Positions 46,496 to 56,979 of a stretch of DNA of 64,000 nt are shown here, in pieces; the first letter of the stretch is position 1, and every line of letters starts with the position of its first letter. The notes under the pieces are model-generated. The model searched no databases. It had not been told where the DNA came from and worked only from the letters and a program-made list of their open reading frames with translations. The DNA is taken from positions 248,001 to 312,000 of the forward strand of contig JALRMH010000021.1 of the NCBI GenBank assembly GCA_026119935.1. Direction: 5' to 3'. Position numbers and translations under genes: made by a program. This DNA comes from Endothia cerciana (Eukaryota; Ascomycota; Sordariomycetes; Diaporthales; Cryphonectriaceae).

Positions 46496-47183
46496 GGTCG
46501 GCACGGCGCCGGAAGCTTTTATCGGCCAGGGTCTTTCGGTTCCCAGCAAGCTCAAAACGCGGCTGGACGCTTGCTGCCTGTCAACAGAACCGAGAGGTTC
46601 ATGCAGAGCGTGCGGGAGGTTGGATTCGAGTTTCGCGACTGGCGCGCAGGGAGAAGTCTCATGGGAGCAGAGCGTTTCAGGAGTGCAAGTTGAGAGATGC
46701 CATGCGACTGCTAAAGGGAATAAGACCAATGTATTATTGCCATGCCCCCAGCCTCGAAAGGCCCAAATCAATGCAATAAGAAACTGTTTCTTAAAAAAGA
46801 CGTGAGAAATAGGACATCTCCGTAGGACATGCAGCGAGATTGTTGATGAAACATGACCCTCTTCGCCTCTCCTGAGTCCCTGAAGTCCTGAGCTGTGCGC
46901 GCCCAATGCCACTCGCAACAGCTGTCATCGCCCCAAGGCTTTACGTCATCTCCCGCCCAGGAGCAGGGACAGGGGTCAAGCTTCGAGTCACCTAAGCTTC
47001 AACCTCGACCTGACGACGAGGCTGACAGCGCTCACACAATACCTCAGGACGCTCATCGACTGTGCAGCCAGGGCATTTCCTGGGCTATATTGCAAGCTTC
47101 CAAGGTAGTCTGTGGCCCTCACGCTTGCAACATCAAATGTCCATTCAGCCCTCTAGCTCGGCTGGTCGCCATCACATCTCGCG
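46496..47183. promoter_or_regulatory. Divergent promoter region
   Basis: This 688-base interval separates the starts of the minus-strand sterol acyltransferase and the plus-strand gene at 47184. Open frames crossing it are shadows without domains. It presumably contains both promoters; no specific element was identified. Confidence 0.5.
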
Positions 47184-47609
47184 ATGGACTCAACGGACCC
47201 ATCCTACGTCGCAGGCATGACACCGCCGGATCCGCCCACCGAATTGCAACAGGCCACAGTCAAGAGCGGACCGCTTCTCTGGCATATTCAGACGCCCTTA
47301 GTTGGCGTCATGGTCTACTTTACATCGACCAGCCCCGCGATCCGGGCGCGTCTGCCTCGCATGATGGAGTCCTTTTTGCCCAGAAACCTCACCAAGAGAC
47401 AAATACTGGGCTGCATCACAGTGGCGCAGGTCCCTTTCATCTCCTGGGACCACTGGTACTACACCCGTGCCGAAAGGGCTGTTGCTGAGAGGGCGGCGTG
47501 GGAACGGGCGCAGAGGGCGAGACGATCTGGCGTTGTGGGCGAGGGGACGAGGACGCCGGATGGCGCGAAGAGCTCCTCGGAAGGCGATATGGACGACCCA
47601 TGGGCCTGA
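47184..47609 (+). CDS. Small unknown protein, possibly membrane-associated
   Basis: A 141-residue single-exon frame. Residues 30-50 hold a moderately hydrophobic stretch (LLWHIQTPLVGVMVYFTSTS) and residues 74-90 a second (QILGCITVAQVPFISWDHWY). The C-terminal 50 residues are a charged Arg/Ala/Glu helix followed by a disordered acidic tail ending in DDPWA. Start ATG sits in a good context (GCGATGG). Codon usage resembles neighbouring confident genes. The sequence is not recognised; it could be a peripheral or organelle membrane protein, but that is inference. Transcription is divergent from the sterol acyltransferase gene. Confidence 0.6.
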   Translation: MDSTDPSYVAGMTPPDPPTELQQATVKSGPLLWHIQTPLVGVMVYFTSTSPAIRARLPRMMESFLPRNLTKRQILGCITVAQVPFISWDHWYYTRAERAVAERAAWERAQRARRSGVVGEGTRTPDGAKSSSEGDMDDPWA

Positions 47610-47714
47610 TAGGTCTTGCGCATCTGACAGCTCGTTCACGTTGAGCGATGGTGTCCGGCAATGGGGACTGGGCCCTTCCCAAATTGAGGCACGCTGCTGG
47701 GCACGAGAGCTGCA

Positions 47715-48765
47715 ATGATGGCGAATGTTGATTTGGTGTCGGGAACCAAACCTCTCTCGCTTCCTCGGCGACTTAGCGGCGGGTCCAGAGATCATATGGA
47801 AGATCTAGCCTGGGCTCTCCACGATTGTCGACCGGGACTTGGTGCATTCAATTGTGGCCGAGGTCGTACGTGTATACGATTTGCTTGCTGCAGTACGTAG
47901 GGTCATCAAGGAGCTGGGAGGTTCCACCTCTGCGTCGAAAACCTAGACCTACGAATCGAACGACGGGTCTGCCTCCCTTCCTCACGCAACCGATCCTGAC
48001 ATGGATTTGACAGGGCAGTGAGTACCAAGCAGGAATGTGGCAAGGATTGAATAGGAAGACATAGCTGTCATCATCAAGTCACCTAGAACCTTAACTCTCT
48101 TCATAGTTGAGGCTGCGGCCCTGCAACTTGAGAGCGATATGGCGCCAGCAATTCCTATTGCCCCTTTCCCCCGGGTTGCCGAGGCCCAGGCTCTGTTGCC
48201 CGGTATCTATCTGTCCGCTGTGCGACGAGATGTTCTATGGTAGGTTCCATAAGACCGCGTGCTTGCTCGTAGACTACAATATTTGTGAGTCTGCTGCATA
48301 ATTTTGGCGTCTAGAGAGACAGCCAAAGAATCAGTGCTGCTACGAGCTGGAGAGTCTTCCCAGACTTCTGTCGTCAACTCGAATGAGGCCAGATGCAACA
48401 AGCGATATTGCTTTGAAATCCGATTCCGAATCCGGTGCCTCTCAAAGAGGGTATCGAGGCCCAGCTTGAAGCAAACTGCGGCATGGACTCAGACCGGTGG
48501 TGTAGCGCACAGCTCCATGAGACTTTCAGCGGTATGTGCGCACAAGACGGCGATGTATCCATAGGTGAAATACCCCCACCTCGGGGCCAAACGGCCTCCG
48601 CTCGTTCACGGCCTGCGCTCGTTCAAGGAGCTCTCTTCCAGGGCTGGCCGTGCTTAAGTCCTTGTCTATCGAAAGGACAACAGGTAATTTCAAAGACAAG
48701 ACCGTATGGCTCAAGCTGTCAGTTGATGACAAAAGAGCACTAGAAAGCGATAAACTTGTCCCGTA
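47715..48765 (+). pseudogene. Coding-like relics of an unknown gene
   Basis: Several plus-strand peptides look coding but lie in different frames with stops. These include VDRDLVHSIVAEVVRVYDLL (about 47828-47890) followed by an in-frame TAG, TYESNDGSASLPHATDPDMD up to a good GTGAGT donor (about 48017), VEAAALQLESDMAPAIPIAP or an overlapping frame at about 48108-48245, IEAQLEANCGMDSDRWCSAQ up to a GTATGT donor (about 48535), and KSLSIERTTGNFKDKTVWLK ending at TAG near 48765. Some breaks could be introns: a 54-base GTACGT..CCTAG interval bridges the first stop. The whole could not be assembled in phase. Either a multi-exon lineage-specific gene or a decayed one. Confidence 0.3.
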
Positions 48766-49124
48766 GACAGTAAGCCCCGAGGCCGAGCAACCCTAGACAA
48801 AAGACACATTACTACAGTAGCAAGACTAGGCCCCTAAGTACTATACAACCGAGGAATTGATACTACCTGGAAGCCTTCGTTCTAATACACTTTGCTTCTG
48901 CAAAATCTACTTCCGGATATCAATATTTTTCCATCTATCCGGTGTACTAAGCAAGATTGCTTGCAGTATCCCAACCTCCCAACTCCTCCCCGCACGCCCT
49001 TAATTCATTTTTACTCTCATTTTTGGAAAATTCATTGTCAATATCTACCAATTTGTACTGCAGCCGTTCGAGTTTCGTTATTCGGTTGTTACACACCTGC
49101 CTCTCCATGCCAGCATTCCACGTC
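48766..49124. other. Short AT-richer spacer
   Basis: No gene seen. It includes the likely 3' flank of the minus-strand J-like gene. Confidence 0.5.
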
Positions 49125-49916
49125 CTACAGGCGATGACGCTGTCTCCGATCTCGTTCTTCCACCGCAAGCTGTTCCCATGCCTCCTTGCCCCTGACTTTT
49201 CGTTTCTCATAGTCCTTATCAAGTGTGTTCATGATTGCTTTTACTTTATCTTCGGGATATTTGTCCTTCAAGCTCTGAAGTCGCTCTGCTCTTTCTTTCT
49301 TGATATCCTTCAAGATTTCGAAGTATTCACACTGCATTGTGCCACAGTCAGTCACTGTCTCTAAATCGAAAGAATGATAGTTTTGCTGAGGCCTCGATTT
49401 GGATTTGGGTCTTCAAGATGCATAGTCACTCACTGGGCTTCGCAGCGCCTGCCATAGTCCCTCCCTGATATCCTTCTTATAATCATACATGCACCTGTGC
49501 CAAGACGAGCTCAATATTGCATAAGCTTTATGGATGGCGTCGATCTGATTATGATTCTCCTTGTTGACCAGGCCGTCTGGTGCAAATTTCTTGTACAGCC
49601 GACTATATGTTGTCTTAAGATCATTGTCTGACACCTTCGGGTCTACCCCGAGGGTCTCATATAAATTCGGAGCGTTCGGATCGGTTATCCAATTGTGTTT
49701 CCGAGGCACGGCAATGTCATCCCAAGCCTTCTTGCCCCGATCAAACGCACTAACGATGCGACCTCTGTGGTAGTTGGCTTGACACGGTGAATCGGCCCCC
49801 CCGAGAATAAAAATGACCAACACCATCAAGCATGACAAGATCAATTCTCGACGGGTGAGGGTAAACAACCCTCGAAGGGTGAAGGTAGACTTCTTGGTTT
49901 TTAGGGAGCTCGCCAT
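49125..49916 (-). CDS. Membrane-anchored J-like protein with degenerate HPD motif
   Basis: Two exons (49916-49434 and 49331-49125; 102-base intron GTGAGT..AATGCAG, phase 0) give 229 residues. One transmembrane segment lies at about residues 25-40 (LILSCLMVLVIFILGG), preceded by a basic N terminus. Residues 83-150 resemble a J domain: NLYETLGVDPKVSDNDLKTT, then a helix and IDAIHKAYAILSSSWHRCMY. The catalytic loop reads KKFAPDGL, so the canonical His-Pro-Asp is Ala-Pro-Asp (112-114). Without the histidine it is unlikely to stimulate Hsp70 in the usual way and is better called J-like. The second exon codes a highly charged helix (EILKDIKKERAERLQSLKDK). The topology suggests a single-pass ER or other organelle membrane protein. 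Family recognised at domain level; role unknown. Confidence 0.7.
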
Positions 49917-51793
49917 AGTAGCAAGTGGCTAAGGAGCTGATGAGCAAGAGTAATTTTATAAAGAGGCAGAGAATAGCGCTGTGACGCAAATTGATCCTGC
50001 ATGTGCTCGATAATCTGATCATGAACATAGAATGATTAGCCGCCAATACTGAAGGGTTTCAGGGAACCCTCACCATGTTTGGGCGGTCTGGTGATTATTT
50101 GTAGACGCTCACGTACGTTTGTCCTTGGAAGAGGCCAGGCCAACAAAGACATGGAGGACCTAATTATATCCAACGTCCCAAAATGGCGATTCTCAAAAGT
50201 CCCACCTTGTATATTTAATGCCATATCAACAGGTATTCTCTTTGTTCAGTTTCTATGAACTGAGGCTAGGAGCACTGCCCAGGTAGACCAATCACAATGC
50301 CCTCAGCAGCAACACTATTTTCATCAACCTTGTGTAAGGATCACGATTCTGCTCACTATTTGTTCAAAATGATCAACATTAAAAACTCATCTGGGTAGTA
50401 TTTATAATATGGTTCTATTCCATACTAGACAAGGTTGCTTGGCCTGATGCGAGGTAAATACAAAGACATGCCTCTCAGCATCAAAGACTGAATTATCGAA
50501 GGTTGGCTCATGGACCTGGAAGCTTTCGTTGAAGAATACAAAGACGGAGGCCCCTAAAGCGGCCTAGATTAGTTTAGCAGGGGCTGACTAACCATTTGAA
50601 AATAATAAGACTAGATGGTATACCAATCTAGAGTTAGCAGTGGATGAGAGAAGAGCCAAGTAGGGGCTTGATATCGGAGGAGGAAACCTCCAGCGTCAGA
50701 GTAGGATCCTAAAACCTTATTAGAATTCGACCTGCTCATCTCTGGTGCAGAGCTCCACCACGCTTGACACACAGCTTTTGGCGGAACGAGAGAGGTAATT
50801 AAAAAAAAGAAAAAATCTTAGCCGGGCAGCTTCACAGGCTCAAATTGATCTCAAGGCCCTTCTCGACCTCCTCAGACCAACGATCTCCCAAGGATGTTTG
50901 AGAACATGACGACTAAGTAGTTGGCACACTATATGGTAGTGTTGAATCTCTTTTCCCTTGTGAAGCTGGCTGACAAGCTCAAGGAAGATTCAGAGAGGTC
51001 CACGACGGCAAGATGAGCAAATTCTGGGAAAAAAATCAGGTGGAAAGAATAGACTTAGATGACCCAAGCTGGTTCTGGCCGCTTTTTATAGCACAAAACT
51101 ACATTTCGCAATGTGATACTAGAAAGATACATACAGTACTGTGGTCCTCTCCGGTTGTAATGAAATCACTGATGTTTATGATTAATTGAAATTGTGTAAT
51201 GTTCTTGTGGCTATGTATGTCATTTCTGGAATTCATGACAGTCATCCCTTTTGACTTTGACGCTGGTTTCCCTGGTCTGGAGCCAGCTTCCCTAGTTGAC
51301 TTCCAACCACAGTTGGCAGTCCGTGCATACCTAAGCAGAGCATTTAATTATCATATAAATAGCATGTAGGACCTTGTAGTTGATCAGCGGAGCTCGCCGA
51401 TCCCTTCTACCATTCTGAGAACTCGACTCCTATCCAACCTGGGTGCTGCCTACGTGCCTTCTCTGCCCGGATATTGCAAAGTCTTCCAGACATCCTGACA
51501 TTCAAGTCCCCCGAGTGAGCATCGACATCATTCTTTCACCGCTTGATCACCACAAATAAAACTGGAGAGAAACTTTCCGCTAGAGTTTATTCTTCCAGAG
51601 GCGAGCAACTTGTCACAAGCCTTCCCCTGCGCTGGATAAATCCGAGAGGTACCTTAATTCATCCTCGCACCTGACGGCGTCTTCCTAACATAGCACGATT
51701 CAACCGGAGAAGGCCTATAATCACGACCACGTCGCTCTCGATTCAGGGGAACTCCGACAATTCTGTACAAAGCACGGGATCGACTAAGCCAAG
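49917..51793. other. AT-richer gene-free stretch
   Basis: Nearly 1.9 kb without a supported gene and visibly richer in A and T than the flanks. The first part should contain the promoter of the J-like gene and the last 300 bases that of the gene at 51794. The interior may be mutated repeat DNA, but no terminal repeats or transposase fragments were recognised. Confidence 0.45.
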
Positions 51794-52444
51794 ATGTCAG
51801 GCCTCATAAACTGGGCCGTGATCTCGCGAGACCCCAGTCATCATAGGGGGGAGCTGGACGGTACCGAGTTTATGCTTGCCCCTCCCTTCAACATCCTCCT
51901 TGAGGACATACCGCCAAGTGACCACTCTGTGGTCCGAAATCCTACACCTCAAGAGGACGCCGCGTCGGTATATAAATCCCCCCTGAGGGAAGAGTGGATG
52001 GAGAGAGAACTACGCAGCGTACGGCACATGAACTGGCGCGACGAGGGCTCGCGAATACGAAGGGATACGGCGAAGAGGGTGGCCCAGCTGCGCGTGGATC
52101 TGGAGAGCAGTTGCGCGCGTGAGGTCACGGCCCGCCTGGACGCGCTCGAGAAGCTCAAAGCGGCCGAGGCCAGCCCCGCGGTCGCCCTGGGGCAGAAGCA
52201 GCGCCCGTTTGCAGGTCTGTGGCGGCGGCGCTTTGGGGTCCCAAAGAAGTATCCTCATCTGTCTCGCGACCAGGTCTCTGCGGTCCGGAGGGAGGCGGAG
52301 GTGAGGATGCGGACGACGAGGCACATAGCTGTGACGGGCATCTACAACATTGCGAATATCAGGCTGCTAGAGTTAGATCGGAAGTATGTGCATGTTTTAT
52401 ATCCTGGAGAGCGCTCAAAGTGGTATAAGCTACCCGGGGTGTAG
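51794..52444 (+). CDS. Unknown protein, charged helical
   Basis: A single-exon frame of 216 residues from an ATG in good context (CCAAGATGTC). The N-terminal 60 residues are mixed hydrophobic and acidic. Residues 65-140 are strongly helical and charged (REEWMERELRSVRHMNWRDE, then LDALEKLKAAEA), possibly a coiled coil. Residues 150-216 contain a basic patch (LWRRRFGVPKKYPHLSRDQV) and a conserved-looking C terminus (VTGIYNIANIRLLELDRKYV, ending KWYKLPGV). No transmembrane segment or known motif was recognised. Third codon positions are G/C-rich over the middle of the gene, supporting a real coding sequence despite AT-rich flanks. Confidence 0.6.
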   Translation: MSGLINWAVISRDPSHHRGELDGTEFMLAPPFNILLEDIPPSDHSVVRNPTPQEDAASVYKSPLREEWMERELRSVRHMNWRDEGSRIRRDTAKRVAQLRVDLESSCAREVTARLDALEKLKAAEASPAVALGQKQRPFAGLWRRRFGVPKKYPHLSRDQVSAVRREAEVRMRTTRHIAVTGIYNIANIRLLELDRKYVHVLYPGERSKWYKLPGV

Positions 52445-52640
52445 ACGGGGAAAATCCAGCAGTATACGTTTTTAATCAAGACTCTTAAAGTTTAAGGCCT
52501 GTGTGTTATAAGTTATAGTTGTAATCTCGAAAATTCTAGCTCGGGCGATGGCTACGGCAGTATGCAGCATATATAACACCGTGTATCAGTCACAATTCTC
52601 CCGACCCCGTCGGTATCATAGGCAAGACCAGCCTGACGTC

Positions 52641-53003
52641 TTAATCCTCGCCAATAGCCTTGTTGACCCTGAAGTGACCATTGTGCAAAATAGTTATTAA
52701 AACAGGCCAACCTGGCTGTCCGATGTGAAAATTCCTGGATGGTTCTGTAGGAAATCTCGTGACGGCGCCGTGATCCGTACTCCCCAGGCCAATATTGTAC
52801 TTATCACCGGCCTTGCTGGGCGTCTCACGTTTGGTCTTTGCGTCGCTGTCGTGAGCCTTGACGACTGAGTCAGCGCTACCAAGCAGGAGAAGGAAGCACA
52901 GGGTCTTGCCCTGCGAGATCAGAATGCCGCTTCGGGAGTACTCAGGGCTGTCATGGCAACGCAAGCAGGTACGAGCGGATGGACAAGCCATGCTGTCCCC
53001 CAT
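52641..53003 (-). CDS. Possible small Cys-containing protein
   Basis: A 120-codon frame from ATG at 53003 to TAA. It has four cysteines, three of them in the first 18 residues and one in a hydrophobic stretch (GKTLCFLLLLGSADSVVKA), followed by a hydrophilic domain (SKAGDKYNIGLGSTDHGAVT) ending GHFRVNKAIGED. The hydrophobic stretch looks like a signal sequence but is internal, so the true start could lie elsewhere or an upstream intron be missed. No family recognised. Confidence 0.3.
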   Translation of the reverse strand: MGDSMACPSARTCLRCHDSPEYSRSGILISQGKTLCFLLLLGSADSVVKAHDSDAKTKRETPSKAGDKYNIGLGSTDHGAVTRFPTEPSRNFHIGQPGWPVLITILHNGHFRVNKAIGED

Positions 53004-53310
53004 ATCAGGAGCTATCACATTACTCAGGAATCTTAAAATGTCAATAATTAATTACCAAATAGGAGATGGTCCCACAGAACGTTGCCCCACAGCACATCCC
53101 CCTGTGATCCGAGTCTCCTCGTAGCTTGGGGGTGGGGCGACACCAAAACATGGAAGACATGGCTGTGCCTTCGTAGTGGAGTCGAAAGTTGCGATCGCCC
53201 GGGCTGCCCTGGCTCCAAATGCAGCTCGTGCAACGAAACGGGCTTTATGAAATGGACGCACGGAATAGGCCGGCGGTGACGGACGACATAAGCATGGACT
53301 ACCAAAGCCA
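53004..53310. other. Spacer at the 3' end of the probable mitochondrial gene
   Basis: Short and without a supported gene; presumably 3' UTR of the minus-strand gene ending at 53311. Confidence 0.4.
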
Positions 53311-54679
53311 TCATAGCTTGTCGTAGTCAGCCAGGTAGCCCTGGAGCCCCCACAACTTCTTGTTCAGCTCAACTGTCCGCAGCCCCCTCAAGAGCAACAT
53401 GGACACGCCCCGGAACAGCGCAGACTTGGTCCGCAGGCGCTCCACGTTCTCTAAACCGAGCAGTCTCGGGAGGTTATAAACCGGACAAGCAATTGCTGGC
53501 ATACCCTCCGTCTCCAGCACGTCGAATGGCTCTCCTTCACTTCCAAATGACAGAAAACAGGACCTTTTCAGATGCTTGTCTGCCCGAGCTTCGTCGACAT
53601 CCATCCTGACGAGGTAACGTCTGGCGTCATCCTCACATCGTTTAGACAGATAGATGAGTTCGCTGACGATCTCGCGGCGCATTTGATCGCTGATGGTTTC
53701 GTCCATATCCTGACGCCAGACTGCTGCCCGAACCAGTCCGGCGATGCTCGGATTGACTGCGAATCTCATATAGGCAAAGTTGTATTTGCTCTTTTTGTTG
53801 AAAAACTCCAGTAGGAGATCCCGTCTTGCGAGGGTGTGAGCTGGTGCAAAGAACCTGCCATTTTGTCGAGCTGGGGAGGAAGCCCGAGGCCCCGCGCTGT
53901 TGGGGTGCTCATCAGCAGCAACGCCGCCGCCCTCCAATACTGGTTGGCCTTCAGATATGGTGAAGTTAGAATCATCGGCAGCAGACGTCGTGGAGTGGAT
54001 AGGTGTTGAGTTGGCGCCAGACCCTACACTTGGGGCGGTCTTTGTGCTTGGGGCGGCCTCAGCCAGAGCCGGGTCGCTGCTCGTAACGGCACTGTCGTCG
54101 TCGGTTGCTTGGGCTTTGACATTGTCAGATGTCTTCGGAGTATTTTCTTTGCGCTCTTGCTTGAAGTCTGCCGGTATCCACCACACCTCATCGGATCCCG
54201 GAGGCTTCACAAGGCCAAAGTCCTGCAGGAAAGCTTTCGGCAGGCGTGTCCGCGTAATATGGCATGATCTCACGGGTTCAGCTAGCAACTGTGCTGTTGA
54301 TCAATATCAGCACTATGATGGGGGGCAAGGACGCGTCGAGAGGCCTACCGTATGGGTTCTCCTTCATGCGGCGTTGGAAGCGAGTGTGGTTCGCCTTGTT
54401 GGGTGGAGACTTCTTCCTATTCCGGTCCCTCGCCTTGCGCCAGCTTGGGTCTAAGAAGGGTGATATGGGCAATGGCCCAACAGCAGTGTCTATCGTCTTT
54501 GCATCTGGGTTGACCTCAGACCAATCGTTAAATCCAAAGTCGGTGTCTGGTTGCTCAGTCCAAGTAGATGCATTGTCGATTGCAGGCTCTTCATCTTTGG
54601 TTGAATAAAGTCGTGATGTAGAAGGCTGACACGTCCTGGCTACCGGGAGGCTGCCTCGAAATATTGCAGAGTGCCTCAT
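53311..54679 (-). CDS. Conserved fungal protein, probably mitochondrial
   Basis: Two exons (54679-54349 and 54293-53311; 55-base intron GTAGGC..CAACAG) join to 437 residues. The first 25 residues are basic, hydroxylated and free of acidic residues (MRHSAIFRGSLPVARTCQPS), fitting a mitochondrial targeting peptide. The splice creates ENPYAQLLAEPVRSCHITRT followed by RLPKAFLQDFGLV, a motif that recurs in fungal proteins of this type. A Ser/Thr-rich linker of about 100 residues follows, then a helical domain (ARRDLLLEFFNKKSKYNFAY, later LRTKSALFRGVSMLLLRGLR). It shares a 300-base promoter with the divergent clpP gene, which fits a mitochondrial role. I do not recognise a defined enzyme or ribosomal family with confidence. 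Confidence 0.65.
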
Positions 54680-54979
54680 AACTCGGCTGCCAATAATTGT
54701 GAGAAGGGAGAGACAGGTCTAAGAGTTGAAGGTCAAAGGTTGATGAAAGAGTGAGGTTTTCCGGAGCCGCATGCCGCCGGGATCTCGGGGGCGGATTTTC
54801 AGCGGTCGCGTCGGCGTGTCAGTGGGTCTCCCGGGGCCCTGCAGCGCTCGCTTCAGGGCATTCCCCCCGGCCGGCAGACAACCATAGCAGACGTCACCTC
54901 CAACTTTCTTCTGAATACCGACCGCACCAGCGCGACCTTTCCTCACTACGGGCGCCTGCTACCTGATCGCGCGGCGGCC
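54680..54979. promoter_or_regulatory. Bidirectional promoter of mitochondrial gene and clpP
   Basis: Only 300 bases separate the start codons of two divergent genes that both appear to encode mitochondrial proteins. Shared regulation is inferred from position; no specific factor site was identified. Confidence 0.5.
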
Positions 54980-55927
54980 ATGAATATCCAACGGGCAGCA
55001 TGGCATCTTCTGAGAGGTGCCGCGACCACACGCGGGCGTAAATTCTCCCAGTTCTCGGGGCGTGGCGGTCCTTCAGCACCAACAGCCTCGCTCCCAATGC
55101 CATACATCACAGAAGTCACAGTATGACCCAGCCAGCCCGGCGCGTCCTCTGACATACGCTGATGAATATAGTCTGGGGGTTGGAGGACATGTGCGTTAAC
55201 CAGCATCACTGATCACGCGCTGTGAGTGCAGGCTTGCTAATTAACACCTGAGCAGCCGACATCTTCTCCAAACTACTACAGGTGCGCAGCTCCCCTGGGC
55301 AGACCTAGGTTGCAGACCTCTGTGCTGACGACTTTGTCTGGTGCTATCCAGGAACGGATTATCTGCCTCAACGGCCCCATAGACGACACCGTCTCTGCCG
55401 CCATCGTCGCCCAACTCCTCTGGCTCGAGTCTGACGCCCCCGAGAAGCCCATCACCATGTACATCAACTCGCCGGGGGGTGAGATCAGCTCCGGGCTCGC
55501 CATCTACGACACCATGAGCTACATCCAGTCGCCCGTGTCAACCGTCTGTGTCGGGGCGGCCGCGAGTATGGCCGCTATCCTGCTGCTGGGCGGCGAAGCT
55601 GGCAAGAGATACGCGCTGCAGCACAGTTCCATCATGGTGCACCAGCCGCTGGGCGGAACCAAGGGCCAGGCCTCTGACATCCTCATCTACGCCAACCAGA
55701 TACAGCGGATACGCGGACAGGTGAACGAGATCGTGAGGAGGCACCTGAACGGGGCATTCGGCTTTGAGAAGTATGATATACAGACGATCAATGACATGAT
55801 GGAGAGGGACAGGTACCTGATGGCGGACGAGGCGAAGGAGGCCGGCATCGTGGACAAGATCCTGCACAAGAGGCCGGCACCTGCAGAGAACGCGGAGAAG
55901 AAGGAAGGCGGGGATAGCTCGAGCTGA
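54980..55927 (+). CDS. clpP: Mitochondrial ClpP protease subunit
   Basis: Proteolytic subunit of the mitochondrial ClpXP protease, which degrades unfolded matrix proteins; present in filamentous fungi but absent from S. cerevisiae. Four exons: 54980-55120, 55172-55190 (19 bases), 55256-55281 (26 bases) and 55352-55927, giving 253 residues. Introns are 51, 65 and 70 bases. The spliced N-terminal part reads PYITEVTSGGWRTSDIFSKL, matching the family's start after a basic presequence of about 38 residues. The catalytic triad is intact: Ser134 in GAAASMAAILL, His159 in SSIMVHQPLGG and Asp215 in ERDRYLMADEA. The IYINSPGG-type substrate-binding strand (MYINSPGGEISSG) is present. Identification is secure; the two micro-exons are needed to restore the conserved N-terminal segment. 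Confidence 0.95.
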
Positions 55928-56979
55928 TCGAGATCCCGATCGAGACTCTTTTAAGGCCGGTGCAACTTGAGATATAGACAGCCCATGGCCAGGCCAGGTC
56001 CGCAACTCGATCTCCTTATCCCCCCGACCTTTCTACTTCGGGGACCAGCCTCCTCGCGCTCCTGACGCCCTAACCTGGCTTCCGTCATCGTGCCAAGTTA
56101 GATCCGACAGCCTCCCAGTCCCAGGGAGTTTTGACTTCCGGATCAGACGTTTCCCAGTTCCCAGCAGTTTTCCATAGGACAGATCACTGGAGGTCGACAC
56201 GATAGCCTGTGGTCCCATCCCAACAGCACACTTCCCCGGTCAAAAGCAAGACGCACTGACTATTACGGTCACTACGCAAGTACTGTAGGATATCCCGACT
56301 GTATATCGTAGTGTTCCCATGCAAGTCCCGACCTCTCCCACCGATCAACAACCTATAACGTAGCCACTTGCTAGTGGTCTCGTCGATCTGTAGTCGAAAC
56401 AGGCCCTGCAGGACTAGTACTATAGCACTGATATTGGTAAGACTGTAGTTCGGATGGGATCTGATCGAGGTAACAGACGTATCCGTATCGATCGACACGG
56501 CTCCTAGAAATCAATCAAGCTGCAGGCACGCTCAAACCCACAGCGCCATCCACCCTGTAGTAAGTTGGCTGCTTGCAGCTGGCTTTGAGGGCGGCAGCAA
56601 ATGAGGTCGCTGTTCGTGTTGCTGACCAGGTCCGGTGGGGAATGTGGGGGAGCTTGGCCTGCAAGGGGTCTCGAGGAGTGGAAATTCGGGGCCGATCTCG
56701 CAGAGAAAGTTCCAAGGCTCCTCCTGCTGGCAAAATGATGTGGTCAAACTAGTGAGCTTCGACAACTTTTTGCGTGTGTGTGTGTGTGTCCCTGTGACCT
56801 TCCCTGTGATCTCGATGCGAGCGTGGTCGAAACCTGAGCCCTCTCGAATCATCTCATGAACACCAAGACAGGAGCCCATACGGCCATGTTGAGTTGAACC
56901 TCCTGAGGCCCCAACACCAACCATTACGTCTACCCTGCCTGTTCCCATCTTCGACTTTCCTGCTGGACACTCCCTCCCA
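55928..56979. other. Spacer and ILV3 promoter
   Basis: No gene supported in about 1 kb. A (GT)8 repeat lies at 56774-56789. The last 100 bases before the ILV3 ATG are rich in C and T (CCTGCTGGACACTCCCTCCC), as expected for a fungal leader. Confidence 0.5.

Noticed and set aside
46895..47488. 197-codon plus-strand frame overlapping the 141-residue gene
   Set aside because: Different frame from the better supported gene; crosses the divergent promoter and has no domain.
47941..47970. GTTCGATTC on the minus strand, resembling a tRNA B box
   Set aside because: Flanking bases do not form a T stem and no A box or acceptor stem could be placed.
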